Notes: generated from the sequence alone by a model not told the origin. Numbered from the stretch's first letter, positions 5,489 through 12,991 are shown. The stretch: DNA of 20,227 nucleotides from an uncultured bacterium (GCA_903905325.1 CAIVGA010000031.1:1-20227); one strand, 5' to 3'. Program-made: numbers and translations.

Positions 5489-8400
5489 ATGTCGCGCTTC
5501 ACTCACTTACACACGCACTCCCACTATTCCCTGCTTTCGGCGCTTCCCAAACTTGACGATCTTATAGCTGAAGTCAAGAAAGATGGCATGACTAGTCTCG
5601 CACTCACAGACAATGGAAACCTTTATGGTGCTATAGAATTCTATAAAACATGTAAGAAAAAAGAAATCAAACCTATCATTGGTGTAGACTTTTATGTGGC
5701 CGCTCGTGCTCGCACAGATATGCAACCGGGTATAGACAACCGCCGTTCTAGACTCGTACTTTTGGCACAAAATTTGGTTGGTTATAAAAATCTAATTAAA
5801 CTCGTCACGCAATCTCATTTGGAAGGATTTTATTATAAGCCACGCATCGATCGTGAACTTTTAGAAAAATACAATGAAGGACTTATAGCTATTTCACCAT
5901 CATTTTCTGGAGAAATTGCCTTGTCGCTCAAAAGTCGCAACCAAGATAAGGCTCGTGAAGTCGCCGCTTTTTATAAGAAAATATTTGGCGGAAAAACTGG
6001 CTCTGCCGACGGAAAAAACGTCGCCGAAAATCGCCTTTACATAGAAATCACGCGTCACCCGGAAATAGACGGCCATGAACAGTCAATAAAAACTTTGGTG
6101 GAATTTGCTCGTGCTCAAGGAATTCCCATGATGGCTGCACACGATATCTATTATTTGAAACCTGAAGATAGATTCGCTCGCGAGACTCTCGTACGCGTAA
6201 ATTCACACACAGACGCATCAGACAAAATTTCTGACTCTGATGAAGATGATTTTTCTTTTATTTCTAGTGCACGTGCAGAAGAATTATTCCATGACTTACC
6301 AGAAGCATTAGAAAACACTGCCAAAATTGCCGACTCATGCAACCTAGAGCTCACACTTGGTACCTGGGTCTTCCCTGACATGAAAGTGGAAAGTGGTCGC
6401 AAACCAGATGATGAATTGCGACATATTGTTTTCGAAGGATTTGCACGTCGTGGCGTCACTCAGACTCCAGAAATAACCGCACGTGCAGAATACGAGCTCA
6501 AAGTTATCAAAGACAAAGGCTATTCTCCATACTTCCTCGTGGTGGCTGACATGCTCCGCTTTGCTCGCGAAAAAGGTATCCTCAGCAATATCCGCGGATC
6601 GGTTTCTGGATCCATGGTTACTTATCTTGCGGGAATTACAAATATCAATCCTATCGAATACGAAATTCCATTCGAACGTTTCTTGAACCCAGATCGTCCT
6701 TCTGCTCCTGATATCGACATGGACTATGCAGACGACCGTCGTGATGAAATCATTGACTATGTCCGCCAGAAATATGGCGCTGACAAAGTTGCACAGATCG
6801 GAACATTCGGAACAATGGCTGCTCGCGGATCTGTACGTGACGTTGCACGCGCTATGGGATTTGAATACGCGGTTGGTGATCGTATTTCAAAACTCATTCC
6901 AATGGGTTCACAAGGATTCCCTATGACTATCGAGCGCGCTCTCGAAGAAACCACCGAGCTCAAAGAAGCTTATATGAAAGAACCTGACGTTCACCGTATC
7001 ATCGACATGGCAAAAAAGATCGAAGGTTGTGCACGTCACATCGGAGTCCACGCGGCTGGAGTTGTGATCGCACCGACACCTCTCACCGATTACACGCCTC
7101 TGCAGTTCGATCCAAAAGGTGAAGGAAAAATCATCACACAGTACGATATGTATTCAATCGAAGAAGCCGGTCTCCTCAAATTCGACTTCCTTGGTCTCAA
7201 AAATTTGACTATTATCGCTGATGCCATAGATCGTATTCGCAAAATTGATGGGGTATCTGTGGATCCTGAAACAATTCCAATCGATAACAAGCAAACATTC
7301 GAAATGCTAGCTCGTGGAGAAACCGCTGATCTTTTCCAACTGAACGGTGACGGCATGACAAAATTCCTCAAAGATCTCAAACCTTCTACTATTCACGATA
7401 TTAATGCCATGGTGGCTCTATATCGTCCTGGTCCTATCCAATTTATTCCAGATTATATTGCACGCAAACATGATCCAAAACTTATCAAGTATCTAGATCC
7501 TGCTCTAGAAAAAATTCTCAAGAAAACTTATGGCGTTCTCGTTTATCAGGACGACCTTCTCATGATGGCTCACGACCTCGCTGGTTATAGTTGGATAGAA
7601 GTTGATAAATTCCGCAAAGCTGTGGGAAAAAAGATTCCAGCAGAAATGGAACTTCAAAAAGAAAAATTTATCAAAGGTTGTGTCACTTACAGCAAATGGC
7701 CAGAGAAAAAAGCCAATGAAATCTGGAAGTGGATCGAGCCTTTTGCTGCTTACGGTTTCAATAAAGCCCACTCAGTTTCTTATGGTCGTGTCGCTTATAT
7801 TACCGCTTATCTCAAGGCGCATTTTCCAGAAATTTATTTGTCTGCAGTGCTATCTAGCGAATCTGGTGACACAGAAAAAGTTGCAGAAACTATCGCTGAA
7901 TGTAAGCGCATGAATATTCCCGTTCTGCCACCAGATATCAATGAAAGTTACAGTCAGTTTACCGTGGTTAAAGATAGTGGATCTTCACAAGAAGTTGGTA
8001 GTTCTGCGCTCAAGCGTATTCGTTTTGGATTAGTAACTATCAAAAACTTTGGTCAAGGCATCGCTACCGCTATTATCGATGAGCGTAAAAAAGGCGGAAA
8101 ATATAAATCTCTAACAGAATTCCTAGAGCGCGTGAAAGATCGTAACCTCAACAAGAAATCTCTAGAATCTCTCATCAAAGCTGGTGCACTAGATTGTTTT
8201 GGAATAGATCGAGGAGCCATGCTCGGTAACCTTGACCTGCTTCTTGATTATAATAAAGACAGTGATGAAAAACACCGCGATCAAGATTCCCTTTTTGGAA
8301 TGATGACTGACACTTCCAGTGTGCCAACTTTGACATTACTCGATGTGCCAAAAGCTGAAATGAAAGATAAACTCGCTTGGGAAAAAGAATTGCTTGGACT

Positions 8401-8737
8401 TTATATTTCAGGACACCCGCTGGAAAAATATCGAGCTATTATTGCAAAAAAGGATTTGAATATAAAGAAAGTATTGGCGACAAAAAAAGATGGTGAGTCT
8501 GTAGTTTTGTGTGTCATAATAAATGAAGTACGTGCTATTCAGACAAAGAAAAATGAAACGATGGCTTTCATCACGATTGCAGATTTCTCCGGAACTGTTG
8601 ATGCTGTAGTTTTCCCGAGAACTTATACAGAATTTAAAAATCTTATAGCCATTGATAAATGTATTGCAGTCAAAGCAACTGTGAATACTCGTAATGGTGA
8701 AAGAAGCTTTTTAATAGATAACATGAAAGGGTTGTAA
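5489..8737 (+). CDS. dnaE: DNA polymerase III alpha subunit
   Basis: The catalytic subunit of the replicative polymerase, 1082 aa, a little shorter than the ~1160 aa of E. coli. The N-terminal PHP domain starts at once with FTHLHTHSHYSLL (His-rich metal motif, residues 6-12) and LALTDNGNLYGAIEFY. The polymerase palm has PDIDMDYADDRRDE (Asp408 and Asp410 match the two catalytic aspartates of the PDxDxDF motif) and LLKFDFLGLKNLTII carrying the third. The fingers/tRNA-like block GVLVYQDDLLMMAHDLAGY...FRKAVGKK and AYGFNKAHSVSYGRVAY are intact. A helix-hairpin-helix region and an OB fold (VVLCVIINEVRAI...FITIADFSGTVDAVVFP) end the protein. The clamp- and tau-binding tail of E. coli is short or absent. 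The start matches the family and follows an extended -10 by 6 bases. Confidence 0.98.
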   Translation: MSRFTHLHTHSHYSLLSALPKLDDLIAEVKKDGMTSLALTDNGNLYGAIEFYKTCKKKEIKPIIGVDFYVAARARTDMQPGIDNRRSRLVLLAQNLVGYKNLIKLVTQSHLEGFYYKPRIDRELLEKYNEGLIAISPSFSGEIALSLKSRNQDKAREVAAFYKKIFGGKTGSADGKNVAENRLYIEITRHPEIDGHEQSIKTLVEFARAQGIPMMAAHDIYYLKPEDRFARETLVRVNSHTDASDKISDSDEDDFSFISSARAEELFHDLPEALENTAKIADSCNLELTLGTWVFPDMKVESGRKPDDELRHIVFEGFARRGVTQTPEITARAEYELKVIKDKGYSPYFLVVADMLRFAREKGILSNIRGSVSGSMVTYLAGITNINPIEYEIPFERFLNPDRPSAPDIDMDYADDRRDEIIDYVRQKYGADKVAQIGTFGTMAARGSVRDVARAMGFEYAVGDRISKLIPMGSQGFPMTIERALEETTELKEAYMKEPDVHRIIDMAKKIEGCARHIGVHAAGVVIAPTPLTDYTPLQFDPKGEGKIITQYDMYSIEEAGLLKFDFLGLKNLTIIADAIDRIRKIDGVSVDPETIPIDNKQTFEMLARGETADLFQLNGDGMTKFLKDLKPSTIHDINAMVALYRPGPIQFIPDYIARKHDPKLIKYLDPALEKILKKTYGVLVYQDDLLMMAHDLAGYSWIEVDKFRKAVGKKIPAEMELQKEKFIKGCVTYSKWPEKKANEIWKWIEPFAAYGFNKAHSVSYGRVAYITAYLKAHFPEIYLSAVLSSESGDTEKVAETIAECKRMNIPVLPPDINESYSQFTVVKDSGSSQEVGSSALKRIRFGLVTIKNFGQGIATAIIDERKKGGKYKSLTEFLERVKDRNLNKKSLESLIKAGALDCFGIDRGAMLGNLDLLLDYNKDSDEKHRDQDSLFGMMTDTSSVPTLTLLDVPKAEMKDKLAWEKELLGLYISGHPLEKYRAIIAKKDLNIKKVLATKKDGESVVLCVIINEVRAIQTKKNETMAFITIADFSGTVDAVVFPRTYTEFKNLIAIDKCIAVKATVNTRNGERSFLIDNMKGL

Positions 8738-8863
8738 ACTTTTATTGCCTTTAGAAAAATGTTTCGCCAAAACCTCTAATTCTTGTATCCCAATTTTCCA
8801 ACCAAGACTTTCCTTCCATTTCTCAAAATTACTAAAACCAACTATCACTATTGTACGTGACAA
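8711..8863 (-). pseudogene. Fragment resembling the start of a NYN-domain protein
   Basis: A 50-codon open frame on the minus strand fills the otherwise unexplained gap between dnaE and the peptidase and runs into the dnaE 3' end. It reads like real protein: LSRTIVIVGFSNFEKWKESL, then GWKIGIQELEVLAKHFSKGN. This resembles the N-terminal strand and helix of NYN-type (PIN-like) RNases, where a hydrophobic strand leads to D-x-x-N, then W...LGWKI and a helix. Here the Asp position is Gly (IVGFSN), there is no ATG (only TTG/ATT), and the frame ends soon after. I read it as a decayed or truncated remnant, or chance. The overlapping plus-strand frame at 8745-8990 looks less protein-like. Resemblance is judged from memory. 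Confidence 0.3.
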
Positions 8864-8880
8864 CTTATCAGAAAAAGAAT

Positions 8881-10008
8881 CTAAAACCTATACGTCACCG
8901 GTGACCCTAAACCGGTTACATAATCATAGTGTGCACGAGCTTGGCAATAATAGACACAGTCTCCATTTGAACCACTTTTTATATCTCTGAAATAATTTTC
9001 TGAGGATGTACCAGCTTTATCAGAATATAGTTTAGCTAATGTAACTCCATTGACATTTCCGTCACCAGGATTGCCACTCAAACCAAGTGCCGCTAGAGCT
9101 GCCCATTGAGGTGCACCAGCACTTGTACCACCGACGACATACCATTTTTTGTTGTGATAAACAGAAAAACCGTGTGCCGGATCTGCAGAGTAAGAAACGT
9201 CTGGCACAGCACGTTTACCAAGAGCTCGAGGAATAGAGTAAATTTTTTGATACAATGGTTCTGCTTCATAAGCACTAACTCCACCACCACTACCATTCCA
9301 TGCTTTTTCGGATATAGAACCACCCGTCAAATTTCCATTTGACATAAAAAGTTTATCACCAGATTTCCCACTGACACTCAAAGATGTACCTCCTACAGAG
9401 ATAACATTGGGAGATACAGCTGGCCAACTTGCACCAGTACCATCGTCACCAGAAGACGCAAAGAAAGCTATAGAATGTTTTATCCCAACAAAATGACTGT
9501 CTAGTTTTGTTTCTCCTGCAAATTCTCCACCTCCCCAACTTATTGAAATCGAAACTACATCTATCCTTTTGCGTGCATAATCTACAGCCTTCATAAGATC
9601 AGCCCCACCAGCACTAGCAGATTCAACAATCAGTAATTTTGCTTTTGGTGCCACGGCATGAGCCCATTCAGAATCAAGTGCAGATTCAAGATCCCATCCG
9701 CTGTCGCTTTTAGTTTTGGAAGCCATTTGATGAATTTCGAGACAACCATTTTTCTTTGTACACGAAGCCAGAGAAAAATTCGCATCAAATATCGCCAAAT
9801 CAGATTCGAGCATAGGATGATTTAAAGCAGTAATAATAGCAATCGTGCCAAACCCTAGAGACGCAGGAATATTGTAAGCCAAACGAATATCTGCTGGTGT
9901 AAGGCCGCTAGGTATTACAGTAACAACTGACGGTGAAATATGTATCGGTGGTCGCGCTTCAAAAGTATCTATAGATGGAATCCTTACTAATGGTGGTGGT
10001 GTAATCAT
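8881..10008 (-). CDS. Sedolisin-type (S53) serine-carboxyl peptidase, catalytic domain only
   Basis: A 375-aa protein with the sedolisin catalytic residues in order: Glu108 and Asp112 in WDLESALDSEW (the ExxxD pair), Asp188 in FFASSGDDGTG (oxyanion Asp), and Ser296 in VVGGTSAGAPQWAAL. RDIKSGSNGDC...YDYVTGLGSP near the end resembles the calcium site and terminal motif of the family. Sedolisins are secreted acid peptidases, normally made with an N-terminal ~200-aa inhibitory prodomain and a signal peptide. Here neither is visible. The protein opens with a Pro-rich segment (MITPPPLVRIPS) and reaches the catalytic core by about residue 35. It could be exported by another route, work without a zymogen stage, or act in the cytoplasm. 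Two Cys pairs (83/89 and 351/355) may form disulfides. Confidence 0.9.
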   Translation of the reverse strand: MITPPPLVRIPSIDTFEARPPIHISPSVVTVIPSGLTPADIRLAYNIPASLGFGTIAIITALNHPMLESDLAIFDANFSLASCTKKNGCLEIHQMASKTKSDSGWDLESALDSEWAHAVAPKAKLLIVESASAGGADLMKAVDYARKRIDVVSISISWGGGEFAGETKLDSHFVGIKHSIAFFASSGDDGTGASWPAVSPNVISVGGTSLSVSGKSGDKLFMSNGNLTGGSISEKAWNGSGGGVSAYEAEPLYQKIYSIPRALGKRAVPDVSYSADPAHGFSVYHNKKWYVVGGTSAGAPQWAALAALGLSGNPGDGNVNGVTLAKLYSDKAGTSSENYFRDIKSGSNGDCVYYCQARAHYDYVTGLGSPVTYRF

Positions 10009-10080
10009 GTTTATAAAAATTAATTGATAATAAATATTTGTAAATTTTATTAACTATTGACGAAAAACAAGTCTTTGTTA

Positions 10081-10554
10081 TTATGTATCTACAGTGCCTT
10101 CGGGCTCCGAGATTCCCCGCTCAAAAGGCGGGGTTTCGATTTTCAGAATAGGAGATGGAATTAGAGATCTTGTTATAAAACAAATTTTGTAATAATCATC
10201 ACTCGGTAATTCATACAGCTTTCTTGAAAATCTTCTTATACTTATAAGTCTTAACTGCGCCGGTATTGCTGAAACGTTATTAAATAAAGGATCGGTAAAA
10301 TTATAGTAGAAATCAAGTTTTTTCTGTCTAGACGATAATGGAACCACCCAAAAAATTTGATTATTAAATTTTTTTATGACTAAGACTGGTCGAGAAAAAT
10401 CTATTTCCCCACCATTTTGTTCGCGACCAATATTTTTTCCTAAAACACATATCCAAACTTCCTGTTCGTTAGGAAAACCAGTAGATAATATATTGTAAGA
10501 ATGAGTTTTTTTCTTAAGTTCATTCCACGTATCAAATTCTTTTTCTTCTAGCAT
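10081..10554 (-). CDS. PemK/MazF-like protein (toxin-type fold), no antitoxin nearby
   Basis: 157 aa. After an N-terminal helical extension (about 1-30), residues ~31-135 follow the layout of PemK/MazF-like proteins common in candidate-phyla genomes. EVWICVLGKNIGREQNGGEIDFSRPVL has the usual E-V-W/Y...G-x-N-x-G-x-EQ-x-G-x-E-F-x-RPVLV form, followed by KKFNNQIFWVVPLSS, AIPAQLRLISIRRFSRKLYELP and a final helix. MazF-type proteins are mRNA endonucleases neutralised by a partner antitoxin, but no antitoxin gene lies beside this one, so a housekeeping RNase or nucleic-acid-binding role is as likely. The C-terminal ~20 residues (ETPPFERGISEPEGTVDT) look unrelated to the family and are encoded by two hairpin-forming stretches. 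The ATG at 10554 has no Shine-Dalgarno. Confidence 0.75.
   Translation of the reverse strand: MLEEKEFDTWNELKKKTHSYNILSTGFPNEQEVWICVLGKNIGREQNGGEIDFSRPVLVIKKFNNQIFWVVPLSSRQKKLDFYYNFTDPLFNNVSAIPAQLRLISIRRFSRKLYELPSDDYYKICFITRSLIPSPILKIETPPFERGISEPEGTVDT
10090..10134. repeat. Two adjacent hairpins inside the 3' end of the PemK-like gene
   Basis: GCC-TTCG-GGC (a UUCG-type tetraloop hairpin) is followed about 10 bases later by CCCCGC-(7 nt)-GCGGGG with TTTCGATTTT after it on the plus strand. They are GC-rich in an AT-rich neighbourhood and encode the atypical tail of the PemK-like protein. The second could act as a plus-strand terminator, though no plus-strand gene precedes it, or be a repeat/palindromic element inserted at the gene end. 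Confidence 0.4.
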
Positions 10555-10678
10555 TATCTAACTTTAACAAACACCGATGAAGAAACCCTGCAGAAATTAT
10601 AAATTCTTACAGGAGAAATTATCAAGAAACCCAGGAGAAAAGCTATTACACTAAAAATAAGCGGCTTTACTTAAAGAA

Positions 10679-10707
10679 TTGAAAAAAACATATTAAACTG
10701 CTATATT
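10679..10707 (+). promoter_or_regulatory. Promoter of tRNA-Val
   Basis: TTGAAA (10679-10684), a 17-bp spacer, TATATT (10702-10707). The predicted start is near 10714, about 25 bases before the mature tRNA 5' end. Confidence 0.7.
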
Positions 10708-10739
10708 ATCGTGAGTCCAGACAATAAATATCACATGCC

Positions 10740-10815
10740 GCGCGGTTAGCTCAGTTGGTAGAGCATCCCCTTGACGTGGGGAGGGTCACAGGTTCGAATC
10801 CTGTATCGCGCACCA
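10740..10815 (+). tRNA. tRNA-Val (anticodon GAC), CCA encoded
   Basis: Acceptor GCGCGGT (10740-10746) pairs with ATCGCGC (10805-10811, one G-U). The D-arm stem is GCTC/GAGC. The anticodon stem TCCCC/GGGGA holds the loop TTGACGT, anticodon GAC. T-arm ACAGG-TTCGAAT-CCTGT. The discriminator is A at 10812 and CCA is encoded at 10813-10815, unlike the Leu and Cys tRNAs here. It ends 2 bases before the stop codon of the converging CYTH gene. Confidence 0.96.
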
Positions 10816-10817
10816 AG

Positions 10818-11408
10818 TTATTTCTTTTTAGCCAAAAGCCAAGCTGGTTCTGGTACAAAAGTGATAGATTCCCAACTATCGATCTCTTCATCAGTAAAAT
10901 CATAATGCATCTGATATATAGGCTCAACACTTCCGAATAAGGCTTGTTTCCAATCGTAACCAAGACTGCTTGAAACTTTTTTTACAATTTCTTCAGATGG
11001 ACCTTCAAATTCAACAAAAGTTGGAACCCATGGCCATGTATCTATGGTGATTTCAACATCTTTATAAAACCAGCTTTCCCTTCTTGTTTCCTGATAAGAT
11101 TTCATTATCATGCCAATATTTGTGAGAAATTGGCAACTATTTTCAAAGTCATCAACAGTAATATTGACCTCTTTTGTTCCGTGAAGTGTCCTGTCATCGA
11201 GCCGCTTATAACTCATCGTTATCTTGTCACCTTCATCACGCACCCGCACCCAATCAAAAATTTTATCAATGACCTTATTTGGTCGATCAAAAGTTTTACG
11301 CTTCATTAATACTTCTGGATGAATACACGTAGCACCAAGCTTTTTCAGTGCTACACGTAATGTATCGACATTAATATTAGGAAATTTTGCCTCTATTTCT
11401 GTTTGCAT
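10818..11408 (-). CDS. CYTH-domain protein (class IV adenylate cyclase / triphosphate-binding family)
   Basis: A 196-aa protein beginning with EIEAKF (residues 4-9), the ExExK signature of CYTH domains, which line a tunnel binding triphosphates and divalent metal. Further family-like elements are DWVRVRDEGDKITMSYKR (basic/acidic strands), TKEVNITVDDFENSCQFLTNIG, RRESWFYKDVEITIDTWPWVPTFVEFEGP (the usual D-x-W-P-x-L-P-x-F-x-E-x-E block) and a C-terminal helix. Members include CyaB-type adenylate cyclases and inorganic or thiamine triphosphatases. The sequence does not decide which reaction applies here. An extended -10-like TTGATATAAA ends about 15 bases before the ATG at 11408, and no Shine-Dalgarno is present. 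The gene converges on tRNA-Val. Confidence 0.9.
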   Translation of the reverse strand: MQTEIEAKFPNINVDTLRVALKKLGATCIHPEVLMKRKTFDRPNKVIDKIFDWVRVRDEGDKITMSYKRLDDRTLHGTKEVNITVDDFENSCQFLTNIGMIMKSYQETRRESWFYKDVEITIDTWPWVPTFVEFEGPSEEIVKKVSSSLGYDWKQALFGSVEPIYQMHYDFTDEEIDSWESITFVPEPAWLLAKKK

Positions 11409-11455
11409 AGGTGGTTAACTAATTTTATATCAATAATAGTCGATTTTATCACCAA

Positions 11456-11484
11456 TTGACAAACTACACCATGTAATCTACTAT
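11456..11484 (+). promoter_or_regulatory. Promoter of the structured leader / MFS unit
   Basis: TTGACA (11456-11461), exactly 17 bp, TACTAT (11479-11484). The predicted transcription start is near 11491, which is also where the structured region and a small open frame begin. The MFS start codon lies about 250 bases downstream. Confidence 0.7.
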
Positions 11485-11490
11485 ATTCCC

Positions 11491-11602
11491 CATGAGAGCA
11501 AATAATAACATCGTGAATAAATACTCAAATCCACAGGATCTCTTCTGTGGTTATACCGACATGTCTGCCTTTTATGGCAAACTTGCGTTCGGTCGCGATG
11601 TT
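11491..11602 (+). ncRNA. Candidate structured leader RNA (three-way junction) upstream of the MFS gene
   Basis: Pairings seen by eye: P1, 11507-11515 with 11594-11602 (9 bp, one G-U); P2, 11531-11538 with 11543-11550 (8 bp, one G-U, loop UCUC); P3, 11555-11559 (ACCGA) with 11589-11593 (UCGGU), which can stack directly on P1; and a distal P3b, 11566-11569 (UGCC) with 11576-11579 (GGCA). The junction strands are ~15 nt between P1 and P2, 4 nt between P2 and P3, and 0 between P3 and P1. An intrinsic terminator follows at 11646-11678 and the MFS gene after it, which is the layout of a riboswitch or attenuator. I do not recognise a known class. It could instead be an independent small RNA. The region also holds a 43-codon open frame. 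Confidence 0.5.
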
Positions 11603-11623
11603 TCTAATATGCCCAACTATTAA
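11492..11623 (+). CDS. Possible 43-aa small ORF / leader peptide
   Basis: The ATG at 11492 begins 7 bases after the -10 box, so it would be translated from a leaderless mRNA like several other genes here. The product is 43 aa, starting MRANNNIVNKYSNPQDL, with no membrane segment and no recognised motif. The same bases form a strong RNA fold, so the open frame may be chance (43 codons without a stop is not rare). If translated, ribosome movement could control the downstream terminator and MFS gene. Confidence 0.3.
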   Translation: MRANNNIVNKYSNPQDLFCGYTDMSAFYGKLAFGRDVSNMPNY

Positions 11624-11645
11624 TTTTCTAATCTAAGGCGTTTCG

Positions 11646-11678
11646 AAAAATCCCGACTGGACGAAAGTCGGGATTTTT
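11646..11678 (+). terminator. Intrinsic terminator/attenuator upstream of MFS gene
   Basis: A perfect 13-bp stem including flanking A/T pairs: AAAAATCCCGACT (11646-11658) with AGTCGGGATTTTT (11666-11678), loop GGACGAA. It lies 60 bases before the MFS start, with no obvious promoter in between. Bases 11656-11663 (ACTGGACG) are exactly complementary to 11687-11694 (CGTCCAGT), allowing an alternative helix or a loop pseudoknot. Confidence 0.85.
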
Positions 11679-11738
11679 ATATCTCGCGTCCAGTAAGGAA
11701 ATGTTCGTTAACAATCAAATAAATAGAAGGAAATGGTT

Positions 11739-12932
11739 ATGCAAAAGAAAATCATCCGTCAGTATTATACCCTGTCGTTCTTGTTTAACGTCGCGGGTAT
11801 GTCGGTAATTAGTGCTACGTACGTTACGTACCTGCTAAACAATGGTCTTAACCTGTTTCAAGCGAATATGGTTAATGCTATTTATTTCTTAACATTGTTT
11901 GTCTTCGAAATCCCCACTGGGGCCTTCGCGGATATCTTTGGTAGGAAAACTTCATTCGTTACGGCGTGCGGTCTTTTGAGCGCAAGTATGTTTGTGTATG
12001 GATGTTCGCATTCATTCACAGGATTCTTGATAGCAGAGACAATCGCAGCAATAGGTTGTACATTCCGTACAGGAGCATTCAACTCGTGGCTAGTCGATAG
12101 TCTGAAACATCATGGATATAGTGGTGACTGCCGTCGGTACTTTGCACGTGAGAATATGATCTGCCAAATTGGTGGCGCAGTGGGTGCTATCGGTGGTTCA
12201 TATTTGGCGGCACGTAGCCCATCGCTCCCATGGTTTACCGGTGGTTTCATGCTAGCCATCACTACTGTATTGGCATATGCAATCATGAAGGAAGAGTATT
12301 TCGTGAAGAGTAAATTCTCTTGGAAAAGTGGATTTATTTCTATGCGAGATATTACTCGCTCAAGCATACAGTATGGTAAAAAAGATAAGGTGGTACGCTT
12401 TATCTTGATCACAACCGGAATACAAATCTTTGCTGTACAAGCATTGAATATGTTCTGGCAGCCATTCTTCAAAAGTCACGGCGTGAAGGAGTCAGGTTTG
12501 GGTTGGATATTTGCTGGAGTGATGTTATGTGTCGCAATCGGGTCATTCATCGCCTCAATGATCAAAAATGGTCACAATGAGAAACAGATGATCCTGTGGA
12601 CACAGATAATTACTGGAACCCTTATCCTTGTGACAGTTTCTATGTCAGGTCTTCCGGCTCTATTAACATTATTCTTGTTACACGAAATTCCAAGAGGATG
12701 TTGTGCTCCACTCATCGAAGGATATTTGCAAAAACAAATTCCATCACATGAGCGAGCTACCATATCCTCATTCTGTAAAGTATCACCGCATATTACTGGT
12801 TTTATTGGCCTGTTAATAAGTGGTCTTATTGCACAGAAGTTTGGAATACCTGTGGCATGGACTGTTTCCGGCATCTTCCTCATAACCTGCGCATTACTCG
12901 TCGCCAGAAGCAGCAATAAGACTGGTAAGTGA
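11739..12932 (+). CDS. MFS transporter (probable drug/solute efflux)
   Basis: About 397 aa with roughly 12 hydrophobic segments in two six-helix halves, the major facilitator layout. The loop between helices 2 and 3 carries the MFS motif A as GAFADIFGRKTSF (about residues 64-76, G-x3-D-x2-GR-K/R). Substrate cannot be assigned. Many close-looking proteins are annotated as efflux pumps. I prefer the ATG at 11739: AGAAGG (11725-11730) is 8 bases upstream of it, but only 2 bases from the in-frame ATG at 11733. The gene lies after a promoter, a structured leader and a terminator, so it is probably controlled by transcription attenuation. It is followed by its own terminator (12963-12991), making a self-contained unit. 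Confidence 0.92.
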   Translation: MQKKIIRQYYTLSFLFNVAGMSVISATYVTYLLNNGLNLFQANMVNAIYFLTLFVFEIPTGAFADIFGRKTSFVTACGLLSASMFVYGCSHSFTGFLIAETIAAIGCTFRTGAFNSWLVDSLKHHGYSGDCRRYFARENMICQIGGAVGAIGGSYLAARSPSLPWFTGGFMLAITTVLAYAIMKEEYFVKSKFSWKSGFISMRDITRSSIQYGKKDKVVRFILITTGIQIFAVQALNMFWQPFFKSHGVKESGLGWIFAGVMLCVAIGSFIASMIKNGHNEKQMILWTQIITGTLILVTVSMSGLPALLTLFLLHEIPRGCCAPLIEGYLQKQIPSHERATISSFCKVSPHITGFIGLLISGLIAQKFGIPVAWTVSGIFLITCALLVARSSNKTGK

Positions 12933-12962
12933 TGACAGTATTCGTCACAAAGTATGAATCAT

Positions 12963-12991
12963 AGTGGCTTACATCTCGTATGTGAGCCACT
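12963..12991 (+). terminator. Intrinsic terminator after MFS gene
   Basis: AGTGGCT-t-ACAT pairs with ATGT-g-AGCCACT around CTCGT and runs into TTTTTATT. It is about 30 bases downstream of the MFS stop. Confidence 0.92.

Noticed and set aside
5299..5502. N-terminal extension of the ACT-domain gene to 5502
   Set aside because: It would cover its own promoter and leader and overlap the dnaE start. ATG 5298 has a well-placed GGAGG.
8745..8990. 81-aa plus-strand open frame after dnaE
   Set aside because: Non-ATG start, no SD, runs antisense into the sedolisin gene. It is the shadow of the more protein-like minus-strand remnant.
10112..10134. Terminator for the PemK-like gene
   Set aside because: The hairpin lies inside the reading frame, and its T-rich flank is on the plus strand, the wrong side for a minus-strand gene.
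10755..10940. 61-aa and 70-aa frames over the tRNA-Val gene
   Set aside because: They translate tRNA sequence (for example GSNPVSRT, typical of spurious frames over tRNAs) and the CYTH gene antisense.
11491..11602. Purine-type riboswitch
   Set aside because: Three-way junction geometry is similar, but the conserved purine-aptamer junction strands and the complementary loop sequences are absent.
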